A program made the translations under genes and the position numbers. The notes beneath the pieces were generated by a model, which worked only from the letters and a program-made list of their open reading frames with translations, was not told the DNA's origin and did no database searches. A stretch of DNA of 64,000 bases, from positions 5,158,501 through 5,222,500 of the forward strand of contig BSWB01000001.1 in the NCBI GenBank assembly GCA_033239125.1. Direction: 5' to 3'. Below, one piece after another: positions 55,705 through 64,000 of this stretch. Position 1 is the first letter of the stretch. Each line of letters starts with the position of its first letter. This DNA is from Fagopyrum homotropicum. Its lineage: Eukaryota; Streptophyta; Magnoliopsida; Caryophyllales; Polygonaceae.

Positions 55705-57412
55705 TGATGACATGAATTATGACCTATTTTTAGGCATGTATTTATATAGATTTTCCCTTTATTTTGCATGCATAGACATACATTCATGACATTTATGATT
55801 ATATTCAACTACTTTGCAAGAATAGAGATCTACATAGAGTTTTATTGCATTTGTAGGTAATTTGGCGAATTTTGGAGCAAAATGACATATTTTACAGATT
55901 AAACCTTGAAGCGGGACAAAAAGGAGCATAAAAGGAAGTCAGGACGCGCCAAAGTATCTTATGATACCGTCTGACGCGCCAAAGTATCTTCTGTTACCGT
56001 CTGACGCGCCAAAGTATCTTCTGATAATGTCTGACGCGCCAAAGTATCTTCTGATACCGTCTGACGCGCCAAAGTATCGTCTGATACCGTATGACGCGCC
56101 AAAGTATTCTTTCATACTGTCTGACGCGCCAAAGTATTCTCTGATACCGTCTGACGCGGCCCAGAGTATTTTTTGATACCAGCGGGCTTGACTTCTTTTC
56201 AGCGCAAATATTTAGGGTTTTGTCTTTAAACCCTAGATTTATCCTACAAATATTCGAGAGCCTTCAACATTGAAGGGGAGTCAAATTTTCCAAAGGAATT
56301 GGAGCCCCGACGTTAGGGACGCTTGTACTGACGGCTGCTTTAGGGTTCATTTTGCTTTTGAGATTGATAGAAGGATTGGAGACGCGGATTGTGGCTTGTG
56401 AAAGACGTGATTTTGGAGATTGTGTACTTTCGGTATATCTTAGGGTTTCGATTGGAGGACGGATTGACATCCCGTTCTTCGTTGTTTCTCTAGATCGTTG
56501 TGTGGATTTCTATTCCTACTTTTCTGCATTCATCAAACATATTACCTTTGTGTTTGAATTTCGAGATTGACTTTGAGTTTTATTTGAGTTTTCGAGGGTT
56601 ATCATCTTTTATTCTTCTTAATTTGAATATTGATATCATGATAATGATCGTTGACTAAAACCCTTTAGCAATTCTAAGGTGAAGGGTTGATAGTTGTGGT
56701 TTAGATAATGATAGATCGATCGTAAACAGATTGGACCCTGAGAGTTAGAGAAATATCGTCGATACCCTAAATCACGGTCTGTTCTTGGTTTCCACGGCCG
56801 TGGTTCTCAAGATCTAGCCGTGATTTCCCCTGGTTTACGAACTTTGCTTTTGCTTTGTACCAAAGTTAAAGATTATCTTTAATCTAGCATTGGTTTGCCT
56901 TTCCTAGGTAGTAGTGAGACTCAACATTCTCTATTTCGGTTTCGAGTGTCACAACCTTAACCGTTCTAGTTTATCTTTGATTCCTTGGGTTTGGGCATAG
57001 GTATTTGAGATTAATTCTTGTCCTTAGATCCTTTCTTTACTGCAACCTCAACAACCTTTATAGAGAGAGTTTTTGGGTTAGACATATAAGGTTTTGGAAC
57101 TTCACCGTACATTACCTTGCTTTAGTATACCTTTGCAATTCTCAACTCTGTCCTTATATATATAGTATATCTTGAATCGATTGCCACAGTTGGATACCTG
57201 GATCTTTAGGGTTGATATTTTCCCAATATTTGCAAAGCTTCCATAATTACATTGCTCGATTACTTGAAACTGGTTTTGTTTCACCAATTCCCTGAGTTCA
57301 ATACTCTGGAATACTTGCTAATCTACGCCGATCCGTACATTGCGGGTTCGCTTGCTCTTATTGTAGTTTTATAAATTTAAAACTTATTTGCACGCACGTT
57401 TTAGGGCGAACA
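55705..57412. mobile_element. Solo LTR (1,708 bp) inside the Pack-MULE
   Basis: Begins TGATGACATG and ends GGGCGAACA, with a 5-bp target duplication ATAAG at 55700-55704 and 57413-57417. No internal retrotransposon genes or second LTR are present, so it is a product of LTR-LTR recombination. It contains a 30-bp minisatellite (55943-56160). Superfamily not determined. Confidence 0.82.
55943..56160. repeat. 30-bp minisatellite, eight units
   Basis: GACGCGCCAAAGTATCTTCT and a TGATACCGTCT tail repeat with an exact 30-bp period: starts at 55943, 55973, 56003, 56033, 56063, 56093, 56123 and (degenerate, GACGCGGCCC) 56153. Because 30 is a multiple of three, one frame stays open as a decapeptide repeat (SDAPKY), but nothing else suggests a gene. 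Confidence 0.92.
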
Positions 57413-57561
57413 ATAAGCAGTGTCACTGTCGCCTTATTGGCTTCAAAAGCCGCCTTTGAAAACAATATTGCAGATAAAGTCTCGATTGATGGATCAACAC
57501 CATCAGTTGCATCAAGTTTAATACCATTAGCAACACACCACTGCATAATCACAACCATTTT

Positions 57562-58400
57562 TCGAAAACTCTAACGACTATGGAGGATAACCCACCCCAT
57601 TCCCAATTCAAGAAGACTCATCCACGAAGATCCTCAAGCTCATCATCGGTGAACACATCATCATCGAGGACTCAAGACAGATTCTTAAAGATTGCAGAAG
57701 TGGAGGACTACTCAATTGAGTGTTCAGGGAAGAGTGGTTGAGCGTGCTCAACAACTATGGTGGCGGACTGCGTGACGTTTTGACCTCGCCGAGAACCACC
57801 TTCGCCTTCGCAACTACTCCCTCAATAGCCAATACGCTCTCGAATCCCTCCATTCCACCGCTGATTCAACGTATGGTTTCAATGACAACCGGGACCTCAA
57901 TCACCATGCATAATTGATCGCCGCCATCTCCGACATCCTATTCACCGCTTTCAAAACCCTAGGATCCTCCTATACCAACTAGTACTCAGTTCTCGTGGTT
58001 GACACCTTCTGCGGTGATATTAACATAATTAAATCTAAATTTAAATCTATGCTTTTGCTTTTGGATCCCGTGAGATCGACAATTCTCCATGCCAAAGAGG
58101 CTTTGAAGTTTACTTGGAAGGCATGAGGTCTACTTGGGAATCTTGAGAGGAAATCGGAATTGGATGCATTGATTAAGACAAGGTTCACTAGTGAGAGATT
58201 TGGTGCAGAAGAAAGTGAGAATTTCTAGATGCCTTTCATTCATCCACCTCCTAATCGAAGACCGGACATACGTCTTACCAATTGATACAATCACTGGATC
58301 TATCATCATATCCAGTGATATTGGTTAGTTGAGGAGCTTGGTGAAGAAGAGTAAAAGTCAATTGGAGCAAGCGAACAAGTATCAAAAATGAAAGTGGTTG
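57562..58400 (+). pseudogene. Second captured gene-like fragment, origin not recognised
   Basis: The base composition here is richer in C and codon-like. Pieces of plausible protein appear in several plus-strand frames, for example FREEWLSVLNNYGGGLRD, NYSLNSQYALESLHS, DILFTAFKTLGSSYT and YSVLVVDTFCGDINI. Stops and frame changes separate them. It lies within the long-TIR element beside the U-box fragment and in the opposite orientation. I could not assign the parent family. Confidence 0.45.
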
Positions 58401-58606
58401 GTTACACATATATGTGAAGTTGGACAATTTTGCTTCTGAGATTTAACAGACATATGTGAAATTAATGGATGAACAATAACATAGGTATTAAACTTTGGTC
58501 GGGCTCAATAGTTGAGGTACCGTTGTGATAGTTTAAACAACGGGGTACTAAAGTTTAATAAGCCCAAAAGATGGGGTACTATTTAGACAATATTCTCTAA
58601 TGATTA

Positions 58607-59232
58607 TAAAAAGTGCAATAAATTATTGGGTGTTATTGTATTTGCTACATAATCAAAGCTAAAAGTCTTTTCATTAATTACCAAACAATCATCCCTTTGA
58701 TATCTGCGACATATGACCCATTTGAATAGCTAACCCATAGCCAGAAGAAGCTCTTCAGTTACTCTTAAATGTTTGCATGGAAAATCTTAAATGTCAAACC
58801 CTCAACCTAGTGTTTGTCGTCAAATTTTGAACCTTCAAATTGTGATTTTCAGTGTATACAAGCGAGAACAAGCGGTTAGACTTTATTCCAATTTATAAAT
58901 ATAAATCTAAAGTCTTAAATTGATGATTCACATTCAAACTCACAATATTTCATTTGAAACGATAATGGTGAAAAGCTCAAAATCTCTCAAGTTCAAGTAT
59001 CTAACGCTTCGATTTCGGTTTACCTCGACTTTGGAATCAAAAGAACAAGGTACTCCAACCCTTAAAACTGTATTCTCCAAAGAAGGAGGTAGGAGGAAGA
59101 GTCAAAGAGTGAAAAGGGATGAATAGATGGCCAAAGGTTACCGTTCTTTTATTTTATTTTTATTATTTATTTTTAACAGTTTTGGGCATATTTTAGAAAA
59201 CACAAAACTATAAGGGCACAATTCAAAAGTTA
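58607..59232. other. Spacer, no gene recognised
   Basis: AT-rich with a small ORF at 58920-59126 that shows no domain. No clear repeat. Confidence 0.4.
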
Positions 59233-59237
59233 AAAAA

Positions 59238-60981
59238 TGTAACACCCCAAGTTTTGAGAACTCGAAGAGTTACGGACTAGGACCTCACAATAGGTCCCGA
59301 CCCTCAAAGTAGCAACGACACAATGAATCTTACAACAAGGTACAAACAAATGAAAACCAAAACTCGATATAAAATCAAAGGTTTAAACAAAGGAAAGCGT
59401 AAAATACTCGCAGCCGAGTTCAAAACAAAAGGGAAACAACATAAGCATAAACCCGATCTCGTCCTATAATGTACGGGAACCCCAGCTGACCACACCATCC
59501 AGATCACTCATCAACATCTATATCCTGCAAGGCATGTACAACATCGGTACAAACACACATAAGGTAATATAAACATATAGCATGCTCGCACTCAACCGGT
59601 TATTATCTTTCATTTAATTATTCCCATTACTATTTCAACTTCTTTTGTCACACGAGAGTCACTATGATCTCGTCTCCGCTTCCGTCTACCAATAGAAATA
59701 GATCAGTACTATCCGTTACCTGCGGGCCTAGGTTGCAAGAGAGAGCACCTCCTAGTCTCTTGAAGAACTAGACAAGTGGTCACCGCCTGGTTATAATACA
59801 CTTGGGCCAATTACGGTTATAAAGGTCAATCATAGTCTAATTATCCGTTATAACAATAACAACAACGTAAACAAGCCAATACACTCAAACCAATACATGT
59901 AATGAAGCTAAGTAAGTCCAAGGGACTTACCTCACTCGAAGGTAACTCAAGAATCCGCTAAATGCTCAACTTCTCGAAGGAAAGGATAGATGCCTACTCA
60001 CACAAGACATCGGGAATCAGAAACTAAACGAATGCTAGAAGCCTACATGCTTCTAGTCTCAATGATCTCTAATAGATCTACTGTAGCGTGCTAGAAGTTC
60101 CCTACTTCTAGTCTCAATGATCGCTAAAGATCTCAACATGCTAGGAGAAGGATTCCTAGTCTCAAGGCTCGCAAGGAACATCATCAACAACATAACTCAA
60201 AGACGTAAACCACTCAAAGGAATCAACAAGCCACTAACTAGCATTCACACTATTCATCTAGGTCCAACCTAGCATGATCTAACATAAGGAAAGGGTAAAG
60301 GAAGCAAGGAAGGAAGCAACTCACCAAAGACGGGAGTTACTGCAAAAGAACCGCGGGGCAGCAAACAAGAGAAGCAGGGGTGGCAACCAAGTGCAGCCGC
60401 GGGGGTGGGAAACCAAACCGTGGGGGCGGTTTCTGTGACAAAAACTGCGTCGGGCCTCCTTTCGACAACAACTCACAACAAGGGCACCAAGGTTTGATTC
60501 CTTGATCCAAACACGTCAAGAATCAACCAAAAGAGCCTGAGAACAACAACATCAACTACGGAACGACCAACAAGAATCAAGACTCGATCTTGATCCTTGG
60601 AGAAGAAACGAAAGAAGAAAACAAAACAGAAGGGATGGCATGCAACAACTCATTAACGTGAGGAAAAATCAGAGAAGAAGGAACTTACACGTTCAACAAT
60701 ATCACAGGGAAGGAAGGCTGCGACTCTCGAGGTTGAAAGAAGACGTAAGCAAGAAACGGGAAAAAGAAGAGAAGACAAGAATATAAACGGGATGGTTGGG
60801 AAAGAACGACGGAAGGTCAGATTAGGGTTTAGAAGGTAGAAGGAAGACGGGCCAAAAGTCTAAGGATAGAATAAAATAGGAAGAGACGAAGATAAAATAG
60901 CCCGTAGACGGGCTGAGCCTAGCCGCGACCGCGGCTCCCCTTCACCGCGGGGGCGGTGAAGGCCAGAAACGAGGCTTTACA
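59238..60981. mobile_element. Solo LTR (1,744 bp), Ty3-type ends
   Basis: Begins TGTAACACCCCAAG and ends GGCTTTACA, so TGTAA/TTACA form the short inverted ends. AAAAA flanks both sides (59233-59237 and 60982-60986), but as a homopolymer this is weak evidence for a target duplication. The TGTAACACCCC start is common in Ty3/gypsy chromovirus LTRs. It contains internal diverged repeats of TGCTAGAAG/TCTAGTCTCAATGATC (60030-60180) and a GC-rich part, CCGCGGGGGCGGT (60390-60430 and 60945-60960). Confidence 0.72.
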
Positions 60982-60986
60982 AAAAA

Positions 60987-63870
60987 CTCTTAGATAAATT
61001 TTGAAAAATACTAAATCACATGGACACCATCCCGAAAATACCAGAATTTAATGAAAGAATTTGGCAGAATATGCCCTTTTCAATGTTCATTAGGTTTGTG
61101 TACCCTTTCAATTTTTACCACTTTCATTAAATTGAATCATGTCAAGCACTCAAACATGTCATAATTTTATATACCATGAGGCTAGTTACTCGAGAAAAAT
61201 CTCAAAAAGACTTAATTAACTAATTTGACAAATTTAATAATAGATGTATTTAACCATTAAAGACATGTTTGGAATGATACAATTATAAGTTACAATTTTA
61301 TCAAAGAATCATGCCAAGCACTCAAACATGTCCTATATTTCCCCCACATTTATTCTTTTTATATATTTTGTTTATTTTTATTACAAAATCACCAATTTAT
61401 TAAAGTACATAAATGATTTATAAATTGAGATATTGTTCAAACGATCAATCCTTGAAATATTGGTAGTAATTTTTTGAGGGTAAAAAAAAGGAAAAAGAAA
61501 GGGCCCTCTTATTTACGCCCCAAATTACAACTCAAAATGCTACACTGACGTTGTATCTGATTCCTTTGAATATGTCAAGATGTCACCTCAAGTGATTGGA
61601 TGAATTACAGAATTGATAATTGTGAATTTGTTTTGTTTGCTTACTAGTAACTAACGATTACTAGTATTAATTATAATGATTAGTTATTAATATAGGTTAA
61701 TTATAATTAGTTCTTATTAACTATTACAATTAGTTATTATTTGTAGTTATTATTGATGACTATTATTAATCTATTAGTATTGATAATATATTAATTACTA
61801 ATTATTATCAATTAATTAAAATTGATAAAAGTTAAGAAAAATTAAATATTATAGCTATTATTCCTATTACACTATATCGTTCGACTTTTTAAGGAAAAAC
61901 TTACGTAATTCATATGAATAGCTAAGATACGAGATGATTGTATTGTTGACGAAAGGGCATGCTATTTGCACGTACTCAACTTAAATATTATAATTATTCT
62001 CCGTTGCACTTTCGCCTATACTTCTCTTTTCGAGTCGTACTATATGCGCGCGCTAGATGCACGACCTTATATAGTTTAAATGAGATTAACCGCAACATAA
62101 TATAGTTTAAGTAAATGACTATTAAATTTTGAAAGTTGTGAGAATTCGAAGATAATATAGGAAGACGGATCGAAATTATGAAACTATTTCATGAAGCGAA
62201 CGTATATATAGAGGAAGTCATGAAGCAAATATATCCCGTGAATTGCTCGTGGGTCCCAATTAATGAGTGTCTTGTATAGGGATGAAAATGGGTGCACAAC
62301 CACCCAATCAGCCGGTCAACCGACCCAAGTATACATGTGAAATCAGAAGAATTCTGGGTCGGGCTATTAACGGAAAAATTGACGGATGGTGGGGTGGATA
62401 TGAGTTGGGGTACAACCACCGACCACCCGCGGTTCACCCATCCGCCATATTCCACCCGTGTAACTTAATTTATAAAAAAAAATCACTAAAACTATTAAAA
62501 TACATATTAGTTTTTAACACAAGTTCGTTGTTTTAAGCTTTTAATAAACGAATTATATTCGTTCTCATTTATTGTTCTTATGTGAAAAATAACAATTGTT
62601 CTTATCTACTGTAACCTAAAAATTAGAAAAGTAACAATTATTTTCATCTATTGAAACCTAAAAGTACAAATATTTCGGTGAGTGTATGATAATAATATAA
62701 TCAAAAGCGGCTAATGTACAATTAATGCGTTAACATTGTACCGGATTAACATAAAAAAATTAAAATAAATTACATTTATGAATGTCATTTCAGTTTCACT
62801 AAACAACATTCATTAATAATAATTTTAAGGAACATGTTAGATGTACCATTATATTTTATTTCAAAAATGTTATATATCCAAGCAACATTGGATTTCTTTG
62901 CCTTTTTCGTGTTTCCAAAAAAGAGTTCAAGAAGTGTCGTTGGGTCAAGACCTTCCGATTGGGCCCCGCTTTCGAGGAAGATAAGACGTTGCGGATTTTA
63001 GAAGACCGCTTGTGTCGTTGTAGAGCACAAATTGAGGTTTTGGACGTGAATAAGGTCGTATGGTGCCCCTAGGACCTAATTGCATTGTAACTCATATTTA
63101 TTTATAAGGGAACAATCTAGTTAGGTCTGTTCATCAGCCATATCATTTGGGTCACTTGTCAATTCGACCGTGTTCAACAAATTCCGGTGGAATCCATCTA
63201 CTCATTGAATTTGATAGAAGCCGAAACGCCCGACCCTATAGCTTGGACTTTTAAATGTTATAACTAATCAACGAATTATTTATTTATTTTTAAAAAATAA
63301 AGCCAATATTTGAGTTATTGCAAACAGTATTTTACTATTAAAAAAAAAGAAAATTAATAATAATAATGGACGTTGATTGTTACGATTGGGGAGTGCAGTA
63401 TTTTATAGCCCTTGTACACGCGTTATACATGCATACAAATGCATACACCGTACCAATTATAATCATTAATCAAATGCTAGTTATCATTATGATTGATTTG
63501 AGTGATGCTAATTATATTTGAGTGGACAAATAAGGGGTGCGAATATCTCTGCCCAAAAGAAAGGGCATGGTAAGGGCGTAAAGTAGCAGGAGGAGGAGCA
63601 CGTGGGGAAAGTGATGAAACTGGCGATGAAGATGATGGAGGTAGTGGGCTCCATTGTAGGTTAAGTTATGAAAGAAGAGTTGACTTTGTGAATGAAAGTA
63701 TGATATAAATGGGTCCTACTTGGCCTGGATCTATGTGGGTGTATAGAAAGATCTAAGTAGATGAGTGAGTTATGTTTTAAACTTCACCTTTTTGGAAGCA
63801 TCCCATTCTCACCACATGCTCACTTTTTGGACCCATCTCACCCACCATCGAACCTAATAAGTCTTCATTA
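60987..63870. other. AT-rich region, no gene recognised
   Basis: At 61630-61840 there is a low-complexity run of ATTAGTTATTA-type words. At 62275-62465 there is a short GC-richer segment (GGGTGCACAACC, CCGACCACCCGCGG) that looks like an old MITE with inverted AACCACC/GGTGG words. No ORF with recognisable domains on either strand. Confidence 0.45.
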
Positions 63871-63871
63871 A

Positions 63872-64000
63872 GTGTGTTTGATAGATATTGAGTCGGTTCG
63901 ATAAGGGCGAATAAAAAGTTTGCAGGTTTAAGGGGGCGGAATTGTATAATTATGTAACAATTAAGTGCGTTCGATAGATATTGAGTCGGTTCGGTAAGGG
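63872..64000. repeat. Direct repeat at the right edge
   Basis: GATAGATATTGAGTCGGTTC followed by GRTAAGGG occurs at about 63881-63908 and again at 63972-64000, with the flanking TTAAGTGYGTT also shared, at a spacing of about 91 bases. The second copy runs to the window edge, so this may be the start of a tandem array. Confidence 0.7.

Larger units (their letters stand above)
55502..57561 (-). pseudogene. Captured U-box/ARM E3 ligase fragment, split by a solo LTR
   Basis: On the minus strand, 57561-57413 encodes the end of a U-box (IMQWCVANGIKL) and the following linker (SKAAFEANKATVTLL). After the LTR, 55699-55502 continues in the same order with RLMAKTGKENRTYIAAPGAI and SHNAVAQENSVTAILNL, the first ARM repeats typical of plant U-box proteins (PUB18/19-like by memory). 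Without the LTR and its 5-bp duplication the two parts are contiguous. The fragment has neither the start nor the rest of the ARM domain. It lies inside the long-TIR element, so it was probably captured by it. Confidence 0.75.
55157..58597. mobile_element. Pack-MULE-like element (3,441 bp) carrying host gene fragments
   Basis: Terminal inverted repeats of about 190 bp: left GAGAAAATTGTCTAAACAAT, right (reverse-complemented) GAGAATATTGTCTAAATAGT. Both continue through CCCGACCAAAGTTTAATA and AAAATTGTCCAACTTCACAT. The flanking 9-bp repeats are TAATAATTA (55148-55156) and TAATGATTA (58598-58606), eight of nine matching. No transposase is recognised. The interior holds a U-box/ARM gene fragment on the minus strand, a second gene-like fragment on the plus strand, and a solo LTR that inserted later. 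The terminal repeats are related to the MITE at 1826-2192. Confidence 0.82.

Noticed and set aside
55961..56176. Small protein of SDAPKY decapeptide repeats
   Set aside because: It is fully explained by a 30-bp minisatellite inside a solo LTR; no start context, upstream coding sequence or domain supports a gene.

Overview
This is nuclear DNA from a flowering plant, most likely a eudicot. It is AT-rich, its genes are split by spliceable introns, and the protein-coding genes are land-plant types (PIN auxin carrier, organellar RecG, SCPL50-type carboxypeptidase, NUDT25-type Nudix hydrolase). The space between genes is packed with nested transposons. I cannot name the species from sequence alone.

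Layout. 1-5.2 kb: a PIN auxin efflux carrier on the minus strand whose last exons lie beyond the left edge. 5.2-8.5 kb: no gene seen, one degenerate tandem repeat. 8.6-10.6 kb: a tandem array of five full-length tRNA-Thr(AGU) genes alternating with four half copies, all on the minus strand. 11.1-24.2 kb: a 17-exon minus-strand RECG1 gene (986 codons by my splice model) with MITEs in several introns and one GC-AG intron. 24.6-28.6 kb: transposon debris (a LINE ORF1 remnant and a 937-bp TTA-flanked element). 28,628-33,342: a complete but mutated PIF/Harbinger transposon flanked by TAA, with a Myb/SANT-like ORF1, a 164-bp tandem repeat and a DDE transposase broken by an 8-bp insertion. 34.4-37.2 kb: an 811-aa helical-repeat (ARM-like) plant protein. 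37,830-38,915: an internally deleted, inverted relative of the PIF element. 40.1-43.3 kb: UTP23/MEE21, a small-subunit rRNA processing factor. 43.3-45.0 kb: a rearranged partial copy of the ARM-like gene, split by a LINE. 45.5-46.8 kb: an intronless SCPL50-like serine carboxypeptidase. 47.7-50.0 kb: a six-exon NUDT25-like hydrolase. 50-64 kb: no intact gene. This part holds a 629-bp MULE-like element with an 11-bp target duplication, three MITEs set in TA microsatellites, a 3.4-kb Pack-MULE carrying a U-box/ARM gene fragment that was later split by a solo LTR, and a second solo LTR.

The host genes are unrelated housekeeping or developmental genes (auxin transport, organelle genome maintenance, ribosome biogenesis, vacuolar or secreted proteolysis, nucleotide sanitation) with no sign of a shared pathway. 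The real interest lies in genome dynamics: one PIF family seen as both full-length element and deletion derivative, a Pack-MULE, a tRNA gene amplified inside a repeat unit, and a segmental copy whose junctions show microhomology and templated filler DNA. Exon boundaries were assigned by eye from reading frame, GT/AG signals and family knowledge. Every intron phase was checked so that the joined frame stays open.
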